Made by a program: the position numbers and the translations under genes
Shown: piece after piece, positions 1 to 11,843 of the stretch
Numbering within the stretch: position 1 is the stretch's first letter
How the letters are laid out: every line of letters begins with the position of its first letter
Source: Lota lota
Taxonomy: Eukaryota; Chordata; Actinopteri; Gadiformes; Lotidae
NCBI GenBank assembly: GCA_026745465.1
Contig: JACYXH010000359.1
Span: 1,038,501-1,102,500, forward strand
Length of the DNA stretch: 64,000 bases
Direction of reading: 5' to 3'
Notes under the pieces: generated by a model
What the model saw: the letters and a program-made list of their open reading frames with translations, nothing else
Database searches by the model: none
What the model was told of the DNA's origin: nothing

Positions 1-1142
1 CTCTATAGGGAAATAAACAGGTACATCTTTTCTGTTTCCAAGATGTTTGACGCACTCGTAATAGATCACTATGGGCTTTTCAACATTTTCATACGTCGTG
101 GACTAAGCCTGCTTAAGCGATTTTATGATTTTGATTTACTTGAATATGACACTGTTGGCGTGCACATGAGTACGAACTTCTGCTTATGACTTCTTCCCTT
201 GTGATCGGATCACCCAAGACGCATGTTAATGCCAGATGTGAACAGGGTCTCTCTGTGGGTCCCTTCTCTCTCATTGTCTCTCACGCTCTCTCTCGTCTTG
301 TCTCTCTGTGTCTCTCTCTCTTGCTCTCTCTCAAGCTTGTGGTCTCTCACTCACTGTCTATCTAGCTGACTTTCTCTCTAATAGTCTGTGTACTGTTCTT
401 GCTACGTGTTATATACACTCGGTACGTTAACCTAGTTAAACAGCCAGCCAAATTCGGATTTCACGAGCCAGGAGCGCCTTGCTCCTTTATTGTCTCAGAT
501 GAAAATATATAAACTTGAGTAAAACTGTAACAAACAAGAAAGAGAAATACTCAGTAAATCTCTCAAGTAGCATAGCACAGTTATTGCATTACCAGACTAC
601 AGCATAAATTTCTGTATTAGCATGTGATCAAAATTATTGTTTATATCAATTTGGAGAACGAACTAACACAGTTCATAGAAAACAAATCCAAGTCACTTAT
701 ACATGTTAACAAAGGTAAGAAACTATGAAATATCTAAAAAACTTGCATCCATTGCTTTCACGGGCATGAGAAAAAGTCAACATGCGAACGTCTGTGTGCT
801 TCACGAGAGTTGTTTACTTCCACGTTCTCTTTCCCACAATGCCACACATACTTGAAACTGTCTCTTTCTCTCTTTACATCTCCGTCTCTCTCTTTGATTC
901 TATCTCTCTTTTTCTCAGTCTCTTTCTATTTCAGTGTCTCTCTCGCACTTCCTTTCTCTCTACTACTCACTCTCGCACTTCCTTTCTCTCTAATACTCTC
1001 TCTCACTGACATTCTCTCCAATACTCTCTCTTATTCTCTTAGTCGTTCCAGAGCCATTTCAGAAGCCTTGGTTAATTCTAACCTGAGAAACCGGTTGGTG
1101 AAATTGGTCTGTACTAACTCGGTGTGCGTTCCCTGCCTGTAG
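1..1142 (+). other. prdx6 upstream intron, pyrimidine-rich
   Basis: This stretch should be prdx6 intron sequence before the first exon in the window, because it ends in a good acceptor (TGCCTGTAG) at 1142. It holds two CT-rich low-complexity tracts (about 241-375 and 855-1040) and AT-rich sequence between them. I see no coding exon. Open frames across the CT tracts are low-complexity artefacts. Confidence 0.6.
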
Positions 1143-4100
1143 GTATTCATCATTGGTCCTGACAAGCGGTTGAAGCTGTCTCTGCTCTACCCCGCCTCCA
1201 CCGGCCGCAACTTCGACGAGATCCTGCGGGTTGTGGACTCCCTCCAGCTCACCGCCACTAAGCGTGTGGCCACACCTGCAGACTGGCAGGTAGAAAACAC
1301 ACACATACACACACACGATGTACTGATTCCATCTGAAACCAGGAGGCTTTAATTTACTACCAAATGATCAGCTTGTCCTCCAACCTAAACGACAGAATTC
1401 GTCGTTTGTATAGGTCGTCCAAAACGACCCATATGAGCGTTTTAGACCCTTTATTGACTGTTCGAAGAAACAGCTATACGTCACGTATGTCAAGGTTGTG
1501 TCTGCCAAAACAAATGGATGACATTTGTTTTATTCTATGGGGAAAATGCGACATTTGAAGATAATTTCAGAATTTAAATGCATTTTGACAATATTTCTAG
1601 CGATAAATGTGCATTTTAATTCATAATCTTCAGTCAGTGAATGTATATGATTTTTTGTTAATACGTTATCTATCGTTGCCATTGTTATTCACATAGACGC
1701 TGCTATCCCTGAAACCACTCAACCTGCATGTTGTTTGAATCAGTGTCTTTGCGTTGTGTAGTCATTTGAGCTGTTGTGTTAAGCGCTATTTTATATGATG
1801 GTGAAATGTGACCCAGGAATTACATTTATTCTCCTTTGGGATGGATTAGGACGACGTGTTTTTGTGGGGCACAACGGCAGTTTATATTCGCTTTGCTTCC
1901 GCCGAAAGAAGTCCATTCTAAAAGTTCCTTTTATAAATACATTTTGTTTCATAAGATAATCATGACACATTAATATCGCTATGCATGTTTTTGAAGCGCA
2001 ATCCATAAAGTAAAAGGCAGACTAAAAACATTCTAAAAGGATACTCAAATTATCAACATGGGGGTCATAGACATACAATAAGTGACGCAAACACTTATTG
2101 TATGTGGGGGCACAGAATGACTTGGAGTGAGATAGATGTCTTGTCTCTTTTTATATGAATCAAGGCATTAAGGTTTACAAAAGATCTAGCCCTACAGGAA
2201 GTGATGTAATTAATAGGTGACCTATGAGTCAAAGACATTTGGGAGTGAGTTAGAGACCTGGGGTGTCTTTTATATGAAAGAGGGCCTCAAGGATATATAT
2301 GATATTCAATTTGGTGCCTTTAGCCTTACAGCAAGTGATTCACAAAGCATCATCGAATGCGCCATTGAGACACATTGGAAATAAAAGGCCTTGCAATAAA
2401 TTAATCTAAAGTAATTGGAAATAGATAGGAACTTGGCCATTAGAGTTAGGAACTAACGCGCCGTGGGATTGCTCTGTGAAAATCTTGAGTCTCTGCAAAA
2501 AGGCGGCCACGTGCAGCGGCATCACCCTAACCCTAAGCGGCGGATCCCTCTCCCACCGGGGTCCGAGGGGGCCAAGGTTCGGTGTGGAGGTCCCAGTCAG
2601 GCCCTGGAACAAGGTTGACAAGTCTCAGGGAAGTAGGACCTTCCTATCTCCAAAACGGCCTTTGCACCACATTGTGATTGACTAGGTCTCGCTGGTCACA
2701 CTTCTGAGAGGCTTTGTCAAAAAGCAAGCCCTAGAATTACAAATCTCGAATTTGTCATTCTTTTGACCCAGGGGAATGTGTGTATGAATCTTGGCATCTC
2801 TACCCATCTTGAAAGGGCACAAAACCTCCAACCTTAAATTAAGTTAGAGTAAATCAGCATAAAACGGCGTCGGTTTCAAGTTCCCCATTTTCGGTGGGAT
2901 GGAACTAGAAACTTGTACCTTAAGGTGTGTAAAGACAGCTGGCTTGTTGACAAAATTTTCATATTTGGGGTCAAAAGATCAAAAGGGTCCTACACCATGC
3001 CTCTTATAAAAATATAAGAGACATAAAAAAGTTCCTGTGCATTTCGCTCATAATTTTTCTTTTATGAGATGAAGGTCTGATTCTCAGATATGTGTGTTGG
3101 ATCGGTGGGGTGAGGGTCTGGGAAGAATTTTGGCTCAAAATCGGAGAAGTGGGCCAAGGGGTGAGAGCCTCCTAGGTGGCGGCCACACTCCACCTAGGTG
3201 ACTTGTATTGGGCTCCTCCAGACAAAAGGATGCAGGGTGGTGGTGTTGAAATCTGGTTTATTGTAGAAGTTTGTAGGTAATGATACGTGGCCTTGTGCTC
3301 CGTGTTGCCATGCGGGAGATATCTCCCCGAGTGTGTGTGGTGATGGCTGGTTTAACCTGTGCACACTGATTACTCAATGTGCAACAGGTGTGCAGCCTCA
3401 CCCAGCCCCAGGGCTTTTCTCAATACCAAGAATGCAAAGAACGGACTTGTGTTCTTGGGAGAACGTACTTGCTAGTTGCTCTTGGAAGAATGTACTTGCA
3501 AGATCACGAGGACGCAGACGACGTTCTTGCTGGTATTGTGCAGGTGCACAGCACAGAGGCCGCCTGCAGCCCTCTATAATAGAAACTAGGCTTTATCATC
3601 CAAAACAATTGAAGCTCAGCTGATTGCTCCTCAACTGTACACTAAAATATAATGTATATTTATGATAAAAAAAAGACAGTCCCCTTTCATACTGCTTCTG
3701 TTGTTTATTTTATTACATTTGTTCTACAGTTGTTGGCCTGCTTTTCCTCCGCCGTCTGCTCTGTTAGCTGCAGTGGTCTGTGGGGCGAGGGGTCTGTCAG
3801 TGTGACTGGTCAGCTTGCTAGCTAGCTTGCCCCGCAGGCGCTTATAGAGCTTCTCGACTCTGAAAACGTTGACGCACATTTTCGATTTGCAATCAATTCC
3901 CGTAAAACTGCCAATATTCTAAATCTACAGTTTCTTCCTCGCCTAAAAAATTATCAGAGGTGAATTTAATGATGAAATAGCATACGAGAATTGTTAAAAA
4001 CGTTCCGTTGTTGGTCTGCTCTGCTGCTTGCTGGTTCTCGCTTGAATGCCGAAATGAATGCTGGGATATCTGTGCTGCCAAGCTCACAAAAGTTACCAAC

Positions 4101-5762
4101 CTATGCATCCCTGGTAAAATGGGCGTGTCGAGAACACTTGCTGGAATTTCAAGCGTTCTCTGCGAAATGGGAACTTGTGTATTGGGACAGTACTTGGTCC
4201 GCAAAATATGACGTTTCACAAGGACACAAGAACACAAGTACATACAAGAACACAGATTGAGAAAGGCCCCTAGAGTACAAGCAGACTCGGCCAGGTGAGG
4301 CTGCTTAAACCAACCATCATCCACACACACTCCCACAGTCACCTACTACTTGCATTACTTCCTGTAGGGCTAGATGTATAGTATATTATCTACTATTTTA
4401 GTCAACCTTAATGCCCTGATTCATATAAAAGGGACCAGACGTCTATCTTAGTAGTCTTGAAAATCTTTTTCGTCTTCCTTTTACTTAAATTGATGCATTA
4501 ACATTTAACTTGAAAGCGGGATTCATTTGTCATGATTATCTTAATCCGTGGGTCACTTGAAAATCTACGTTTTTATTGAAAGAAAAAAATCTAACAGTGG
4601 TATTAATTTCATGATTATCCTGTTTTACAAACTGTATTTATAAAATGAACCTTTTGAATGGATTATTCAGCGGAAGCAAAGCGAACTTAAACTTCCTTTG
4701 TGCCCCACAAAAACACGTCATCCTAGTCTGTCCCAAAGAAGGATAAATGTCATCCCTGGGTCACTCGAAAATTGAAGTTTTTATTGAAAGAACATCAGTT
4801 ACATAAAATAACACAATGTAGCAGCTCAGATGACTAACGTTACACAACGCAAAGACAATGATTCAAACAACATGCAAGCTGCGTGATTTTCAGTGATAGC
4901 AGTGTCTATATTAATCACCATGGCAACGATAGAAAACATTGCATTAACACTGCACATAGATTCACTGACTGAAGATTCCAAAAATAAAATGCACAGATAT
5001 CGCTAGAAATGTTATCAAATAGCATTTATGCCGAAACTATCTTAAAATGTTGCCTTTTCCACTGAGAATATAAAGATTGTCACCCATTTTATTTTGACAG
5101 ACAGAACCTTGACATATGTGATGTATTGCTGTTTTTCACGAACAGTCGATAGGGGGCTAAGACGTTCATATGTGTCGTTTTGGATGACCTATACAAACAA
5201 CCTATTCTGTCGTTTAAGTTGGAGATCACACTGAAATCACAGGCCTTTGTCAAAGGTATGGGCAACAGTACGGCAAACACAGGTGTATGTAATTATGCTT
5301 ACAGACCCATCATTAACTTAATATTGCATCCCTACTATTTCACCTGTGATTAAGGCCAAAACATGACAAGTACTATAACACTGGCAAAAAGAACTACTAA
5401 ATATTATAAAAAAATAAAAAAATCCAGTTAGGTAACAGTCTAGATATCATTTTTGATGTCTTGATGTATAACCTTGTATGATTGTTCACTCTTAAGAAGT
5501 ATACATATAATATACATATATATTAAGGGCAATGCAATTACATTACATTGTTTTCTGTGTGTGTGCATGTACACATGCACGTGTGTATGTCTGTATGTAT
5601 GTGTGTGTATGTATGTGTATGCGTGTGTATCAGCCAGGGGACAGTGTGATGGTCCCGCCCAGTATGTCGGAGGCGGAGGCCAGCATTCTGTTCCCCTCTG
5701 GGGTGTACACCAAGGAGTTGCCCTCCAAGAAGAAGTACTTGCGCTACACCCCCCAGCCCTGA
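1143..5762 (+). CDS. prdx6: Peroxiredoxin-6, last two coding exons (partial)
   Basis: Two exons are visible: 1143-1289 (49 codons, phase 0 at both ends) and 5634-5762 (42 codons plus TGA). Together they give the C-terminal 91 residues of 1-Cys peroxiredoxin 6, a cytosolic and lysosomal enzyme that reduces phospholipid hydroperoxides and also has phospholipase A2 and LPC acyltransferase activity. Exon one contains [20 protein letters not shown]; its Asp matches the PLA2 triad Asp140 of the human protein, and KRVATPADW keeps the Thr177 phosphorylation site. Exon two ends in [16 protein letters not shown], the family's C-terminal signature. The peroxidatic Cys47 and the GDSWG lipase motif lie in exons upstream of the window. 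The intron carries a large inverted-repeat element, and the last acceptor sits in a TG/TA repeat rather than a pyrimidine tract. No AATAAA occurs between the stop and the BEL LTR at 5929. Confidence 0.95.
1377..5225. mobile_element. Long inverted-repeat element in prdx6 intron
   Basis: The left arm (about 1377-2222) and right arm (about 4339-5225) are imperfect reverse complements for about 850 bp. Examples are CTCCAACCTAAACGACAGAAT near 1378 against its complement near 5205, and the GTGACCCAGG...TTTGTGGGGCAC block at about 1810-1872 against its complement at about 4708-4778. The outer tip also holds a short self-complementary AAACGAC/GTCGTTT pair. A related copy in reverse orientation lies at about 60,130-61,490. 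I see no transposase, so this is probably a non-autonomous DNA transposon or foldback element of unknown superfamily. The ends are approximate and no clear target duplication was found. Confidence 0.7.
3331..4330. mobile_element. Nested inverted-repeat element (~1 kb)
   Basis: Inside the larger element a second pair of arms can be seen. The left end reads GTGTGTGTGGTGATGGCTGG and the right end is the complement of GTGTGTGTGGATGATGGTTG. Both arms continue into matching TTTAACC, GGTGAGGCTGC, TTGAGAAA and AAGAACACAAGT blocks, so the two halves (about 3331-3560 and 4130-4330) fold on each other around an AT-rich centre near 3650. Several small open frames here are repeat-derived and resemble no protein. 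It sits close to the inner edge of the right arm of the host element. The superfamily is not recognised. Confidence 0.6.
5560..5633 (+). repeat. TG/TA repeat abutting prdx6 last-exon acceptor
   Basis: A purine/pyrimidine-alternating tract of TGTG, CATG and TGTA units runs directly into the CAG acceptor at 5631-5633. The usual C/U-rich tract is missing, so the transcribed intron end is UG/UA-rich. Confidence 0.75.
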
Positions 5763-5928
5763 GGAGCTCCATGTACCCCTATGCACACCCAGGAGGAAGC
5801 CCTGACCATCAGCAACCAAACTGGGGTCTTCCAACAAACCCATCACCCTAAAGAATGTATAAAAAAAAGTCTGCCAAGCAATGTTTGTGATTTAGGTTTG
5901 TAGGCAAGGCAATACATTTATAGAGCAC
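5763..5928 (+). other. prdx6 3'UTR start
   Basis: This is the 166 bp between the prdx6 stop and the BEL/Pao LTR. It holds only weak poly(A) variants (TATAAA near 5858, AATACA near 5911) and no AATAAA. The last five bases, AGCAC, are the target duplication of the retrotransposon. Confidence 0.6.
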
Positions 5929-6464
5929 TGTAATTTTACATGCATTCATTCTGTTTAAGTGTTCTGGAACCCCCCGTAGGCCAGTAAGTAGAATGCAGCC
6001 TATTCCTGTTAATTTAGATGTTTGCGTTTTAATTGGTTGTTTAAAGTCACATTGTTGTTAGTCTCTTGATCAGTTCAGAGGTGAGCAGCCATTTCCCTGT
6101 AAAGCAAGCTAGGTTCAAGATCTCTCTTTTCATCTGGCTCCATCTGCCTGTGTAAGCCTTGGAGAAGCTTTGTTTGTGAGTACATTAGTTCATATATGTT
6201 TATAGAAAATTCTGCTCATATTTCATTGTATTTCATAATGTTTATTTATATTATTCCATAGTCATTTTGCAGTAGTTTATTTACAGTTTCACACTATCAG
6301 AAACAACTTGACCATAAGGAAACTCTGTATCTTCAATAAATGGACGTACAAGTGCACGTTGACAACGGACTTTATGCTGCCTCGTCATTGGAGCTACCTA
6401 GTGTTACTTCAGTCAAGTTATAGTGATTAGCTATCTGGTGATGGGTGCTATCAGGTGCCAGAAG
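5929..6464 (+). repeat. BEL-1 5' LTR, with AATAAA
   Basis: Starts TGTAATTTTACATGCATTC and matches the copy at 16608 along its length. It contains a poly(A) signal AATAAA at 6335-6340 in the same orientation as prdx6. The right end is placed by comparison with the other LTR and could be off by a few bases. Confidence 0.88.
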
Positions 6465-6575
6465 AGCGATGAACAGCATCACAGCGGGTTCTACACAGCA
6501 GACACCCTCGTGAACAAGAGAAGTACTCTTCATTAGCGGCTCCAGTTGTGCCTGCCTGATCTCGTAAAGCGACAA

Positions 6576-8023
6576 GATGGATGCTACTCAACCCACAGAA
6601 GAACAGCAGGCAGCACCATCAGCAGAGGAGAGCTATGTTATTAGGTCTGTATCTGGCAGCTCAAGCTCATGAATGTCTTCAGCTAGCTTAGCTGCAGCTA
6701 AAGCACGGGCTAAAGTGTTAGCTGCACGTGCCTGCACAGCCTTCGTTCAGAAAGAAAACAAGCTATTAGAAAAAGCTTGGATGGATGCTGCTCTCGTCAC
6801 GTTAAAGCTGCTGCTACTGCAGCAGCAGTAGCAGAGGCTGAAGCGCTCGAGTCTTAAGCAGCAGAATTCGAGAGAGGCTCCAGAGCCTCAAACATCAGAT
6901 CTCTCCCACTTCAATCTCCACAAGGACCAGCAAGTACGTTGAGTGTCATTCCAAAGCAGCCTCTGAGCCTACACTCACCGACCCAGCGCATCGTCAGCCT
7001 CAGCAATGCAATCCTGCAGCCTTCAACAGTGCCACTCCAGACCTCTCCAATGGTGGTCTCAACAGGACGAGACCACATATTACAACCACCCAGCTAGTGA
7101 AGCCAGACCCTGATGGTAACCCTCACGGCTTCTACCCCATGAGGTTGCATCAACCAGTCTCGTCCACTCTCCACAGACAAGCTTCTCATAGTCCCTCTGC
7201 CGGCCGTACAGGGTTTGGCGATATCGCTAGATTCGTCGCTCGGCGGGAACTGCTGAGCTCCAGTCTCACCAAATTCGACGATCAACCTGAAAGCTACTGG
7301 GCATGGAGGTCAACCTTCCTAAACTCCATTGAAGGAACAGAACTTATCTGCAGCGAAGAGCTTGATCTGCTAAGTAAGTGGTTAGGCCCGCAGTCTTCAG
7401 CACACGTCAAGAGGATTTGAGCTGTCACAACTCAGCTCAAGGCCTGAAAATGGCGTGGTCTCGTCTTCAGGAGTGTTATGGGTTGCCAGAGATGATCAAC
7501 AAGGCTCTCTTCAACAGAGTGGAGAAGTTTCCTAAGATCAACAACAAGGATCCTCAGAAGCTCAGAGAACTCGGTGACCTGCTACAAGAGCTAGAATCAG
7601 CACGGCTAGAGAATTTACCTGGGCTGACTTGCCTAGACACCGCTAGAGGCCTGAACCCCATAGTGGAGAAGTTGCCATTCAGTCTCCAAGAAAAATAGAT
7701 CTCTCATGGGAGTAAGTACAAGCTACACCACAAGGTGCATTTCCCACCATTCGCCTACTTTGCCGACTTCGTCTGCAGAAAGGCCCACATCTGCAATGAC
7801 CCAAGTTTCTACCTGTCCTCTTCAGCTGCCACAACAACAAAGCCAGACAACAAAGTAAAGAAGATGAGTAGCTCCAGAAACTTAATTTCCTCGCACAGGA
7901 CAGAGGTCTCGTCTATGTCTGGCTCTGACACTACAGAGACTCCCAGTGCTAGCCCAGATGTCAGTAGGCAATGCCCTATCCATAATAAGCCTCACCCCCT
8001 TAAACATTGTAGAGGCTTTAGAA
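6576..8023 (+). pseudogene. BEL-1 gag, 5' part (broken)
   Basis: The frame opens at ATG 6576 (MDATQPTEEQQAAPSAEE) but reaches a stop within about 30 codons. Gag-like segments then continue in shifted frames through about 7097-7420, 7378-7698 and 7735-8023, including KFDDQPESYWAWRSTFLNSI, typical of the DUF1759 gag region of BEL/Pao. The piece ends in CPIHNKPHPLKHC, the start of the zinc-knuckle region, where the hAT element is inserted. The knuckle region resumes at 13259 after the insert with further Cys/His clusters (CVRCCSSSKHLAKDC). It is not functional. Confidence 0.8.
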
Positions 8024-8479
8024 CAGGGATGGCCAAACCTTTTTCACTGAGGGCCACATACAGAAAAACATTATGAAGGGCTGGGCCACTCAGTAGGGGT
8101 GAGGTATATCGCCTTGCCTAGTGTATTAAACAGTTAGCAAAATCAATCAAATGTAGGTAAATTATGCTTTATAGTTGAATATGCTTAAAGAAAATAATCA
8201 CAGCTTCCCATTAATTGGTTTATTTATTTTGTTAGGGTTGGCAGCTCATTCTCAAAACAGCCTCAGATTGCTTCTTAGTCAGGATGTTGATCCCCTTCAC
8301 AGCCCTGTATAAAGGGGGAAACATAAGGGGATGGGTACATTTTAGGCTTGTTATGCAAATAAGTTATTGGGCTTGTTAACACACCAACTACAATTTGTTA
8401 GAAAATTATCAACTTTAATTGAGTGACTTAATTGTGCTTAATTAGTCGAGGGGAAGTCAAAAACACTTTGATTTCTTTC

Positions 8480-8830
8480 TCAATGACAGAAAAATCTTAA
8501 AAGCGCTGGCTGAATTCTGTGATGAGAGATGTGATCACTGTGGCAACCCGGCTTATATAAGTGGTCGTCTCCCCCCAGAGAACACAAGGCAGAAGTCCGT
8601 TTAAGCCGGAAAGGCTGCATCACGGAGCCGCGGCTTAGCCAGCGCACATCAGAATGGTAGAGTACGTCCCCGTATTCAGCATCCACCTCAGATAGAAAAG
8701 CTTGGAATTGTCTGTGGTAGAGCCCTCGTGCTAGAATTACGTTGACAGTTTTCACAACAGTGTTCATCACATCGCCAAGCTGGACTATCTTGGCACAGAG
8801 GGCTTCTTGGTGGATTGTTGGGTTTGTCAT
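8480..8830 (-). pseudogene. hAT transposase fragment beyond the copia insert
   Basis: Minus-strand frame with LCAKIVQLGDVMNTVVKTVN and VLYHSDVRWLSRGSVMQ, a block typical of hAT transposases of the GTF2IRD2-like group (Y-H-x-D-V-R-W-L-S-R-G). It continues the reading of the N-terminal pieces on the other side of the copia element. The rest of the C-terminal dimerisation domain is degraded or lost before the transposon end at 8024. Confidence 0.8.
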
Positions 8831-9016
8831 CTTCAGGACAGGAATACCGGTTTACTTAACGGAGGAATATATTCCACATATTCATCGTTGGTGTTTTAAC
8901 CAGAACGGGGGAGGAATGACCTTTCTTTATTTCACACATGCGCAGTTGTACATTTCTAATAGGGCATGACTGTACCAGTGTAAGAACACAATAACATATC
9001 AGTCTATATGCCAACA
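8816..9016 (-). repeat. copia 3' LTR
   Basis: A 201 bp LTR that matches 11985-12189 with a few substitutions and a short indel (one ACACA unit fewer). Flanked outside by TGGAT. Confidence 0.9.
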
Positions 9017-9163
9017 CCCCCATTTGCTCTTATACTGTACAAGTCGTATTCAACCTAACTTTATCAACATATTGAATTTACAGTTATACATCTCACAAAT
9101 GTCTGTTTATATTCCAAACATATAACCCAAGAATTTTTCATTTTTGAATTTCTCAATTAACAT

Positions 9164-11843
9164 TTATTTTACACTTGTGAGTGAGTCACTATCACTTGCA
9201 GCGATAATTATATCATCGACCCAAATTATCAAAATTATCCTTTCTTTTGCAGTTTGTTTGTTATAAACACAGTGATCAGCTGGGTTCTGTGTAAAACCAT
9301 TTTCACTAAGGTGATCATGCAACATTTTGTTCCAGTTCCTTCCTGACTGTTTCAGGCCGTACAGTGACTTGTTTTTGACCGTATAGACCCACCTGCCCCC
9401 CACTGCATTTTTACCCTCTGGCAGTGTGGTCAATGTGAATGTATCATTTTCCCTAAGGGAATCCATCTCCTCCTTCATAGCAGTAGCCCAAATCTCTAAT
9501 TTTGGTGAAATCATTGCTTCTTTGAAGGTTTGTGGTGCATTGCACATTACTCTGTAGCAGTAGTCAACACTATGTGGTATCTGGTCATCACACTTCACTT
9601 TACACTCATAGTCTTTTAAGTACTGGGGTTTCTTCCTCGCTCTGTCTGGATAGCGTGGACTCTGACTATCTGAAGTCTCGATTTGCACATCTTGTGTTTC
9701 TTCAGAATTTTGATCTGCCATCTTGGCTTTTGGCATGGGGGATTCAAATCTCTTCCCATGAAGATCATCACTTATTTCCAAATCTGTCTGAGTTTCGCGT
9801 TCGACTATACCTTTTGTAAAGAACTTGACTAATCTGTTTTTAAGAACTTTTCCAGTGTCTGGGTAGTACACTAGGTATGCTGGACAATTTTTATCATACC
9901 CGACAAAAATACCCTTTTCACATCTTGAGTCCAACTTTTTTCTTGTTCTGTCTGTATGCATAGCAAACAGATCCAAATTCTTTCATCTTTGAAATATCAG
10001 GCTTTCTTCCAGTAAACATGTAGTATGGAGTCTGTCCTACACTCTTATTGTAACACCTATTGCGAATTACTGCAGCAGTCATTACAGCATATGTCCACAA
10101 GTTCTTTGGTAGGTTGCTCTCAAGTAGCATGCATCTTGCCATTTCAAACAGTGTTCTCCAATTTCTCTCAGCGGTCCCATTTTGATGGGGTGAGTAAGGG
10201 GCTGAAGTTTCATGTCTTATGGCATTCTTACTGAGCAGTGACTGGAACTCTTTTGCTGTGAACTGTGTGTTCACAGTGAACTGTGAACTGATAATGTGCC
10301 ATTATCTGACCTGACACACTTTATTTTCCCATAAGGGGCCACATCAGCAATAAACTTCGCAGTAGCTTTTACAGTATCACTCTTTGCTTTTAGGAAATAC
10401 ACAAAAACTACCCCTGAATAATCATCCGTAAATGCTAGAGTGTATCTGAACCCATCTTTCGCCTCTGGCTCAATAGGGCCAGCCAAATCAGTGTGCACAA
10501 GCTCAAGAGCCACTTTTGCCTTTTCATCAGGCTCTCTGTTTCTGCACTGAACAAATTTCCCCTGTGTGCAGATTTCACAGTTGAAGGTAGATTTGTCAAT
10601 CTTACCTGTGATTTTCATTCCCTCTGTCACATTTTCTAACTTTCACACATCCTCAAAATTACAGTGGCCAAGAATTTTGTGCCATGTGTGAATATCATAG
10701 CACCCATGACATCCATCATCATTTTAATCACTTACAGTGTTAAGATAGTAAAGTCTATCGTACTCCTTGATGTCAAAAGTGGTACCGCTCTTGTAGATGA
10801 GCTTGCTACACCCCTGTCGAAGGTTGACTGAAGCTCCGTTGGCTGTCGCTGCTTTAACAGAGAAAATGTCCTGTGGAAACGACGGCACATACAGCGCCTT
10901 CGTCAGCGTTGTTTTCACCCGACGACCCGTGTTGTCTCAGGTAAACCTCCGCTGCACCTCTCCTCTCCGCGACACCATTCGTTCTTGTTCCATCAGCCAG
11001 CTCCACGGAATGTTTTTCTGGTTTGAAAGTCTCGTCAAACTCCTTAAACTTCCCGATGTCCGTGACTATATGTGACGTTGCTCCCGTATCAACCATCAGC
11101 CCTTTTTGTTTCAGTCCACGAACCTGATAGTCATTTATTCTGAATGCAAATGTGTGGCCTTCAGCATCTGTTGCTTGTTTCACATTGTCTCTTCTTTTTC
11201 GTCTGCAATTTGCGTCAGTATGAGTGGAGCTCTTGCAAAAACTACACCACCGTCTCCGTTCTCTGCGCTCTCCAGTAACGGTACATTCCCAGGCCTAGTG
11301 CCCTTTCTGGCCAAAGTTGAAGCAGGTTATCTCGGTCCCTTCATCTCTTCCTCTTGGCCAACTAACTTTAATGTTACTTGCCTTCATCACGTTGTCGTCA
11401 GTGGAAATGGCGCTAAACTTTCCGGTGCTTTCATAGCTCCTCAACTTGGTTTTGAACTTGCCGTAAGATGTCGGCTCGTCACTCTGCGTTATGTGGATGG
11501 CAAACGGCTTAAATGATTCAGGCAAACCTTTCAGAGTCATTGCAATCAACAGCCCGTCACTTAAAGTCTCTTCAGCATTCCTCCGTGCTGTAATAGCCAT
11601 CTCAGAATGAATGATATAGTCCGTAACACTTTCGTCAGCGGCTTTCCGAAGAGAAGTTAGCTCAGTGTAGAGGCTAACCACACGTGGCTTCCCTTTACCT
11701 GCATAATGTTCCTTCAATATCTTCAACGCTTTTCTACCATCATCTGCTGCTTCTCTCATTATCAGGGAAAGACTTTTATCATCCAAAACCTGTATCAATT
11801 CAGCGTAGGCTTCTTCATTTTTCTCCGTCTTCTTCATCATCAT
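9164..11843 (-). pseudogene. copia gag-pol remnants
   Basis: Domains in order on the minus strand: copia-type gag (11295-11843) ending in CFNFGQKGH, a knuckle with its second Cys changed; aspartic protease (10854-11183) with MVDTGATSH; integrase zinc-binding and core start (10271-10630) with CEICTQGKF, HTDLAGP and RSDNG; rest of the core (9918-10274) with PYSPHQNGTAERNWRTLFEM; then the integrase C-terminal part and reverse transcriptase (9164-9976) with GIFVGYD, SLYGLKQSGRNWN and WVDDIIIAAS. The RT skips from GGRWVYTVK straight to NKSLYGLKQ, so a central block is deleted, and it stops soon after WVDD with no RNase H. Several frameshifts and stops separate the pieces. Confidence 0.88.

Noticed and set aside
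810-1142. 110-codon frame over CT-rich sequence
   Set aside because: Low-complexity pyrimidine tract in the prdx6 intron.
2520-2540. Telomere-like CCCTAACCCTAA
   Set aside because: Only two units in the interior of a repeat element; not a telomeric tract.
3333-3623. 96-codon plus-strand frame inside the inverted-repeat element
   Set aside because: It lies in the arm of the nested repeat and resembles no known protein.
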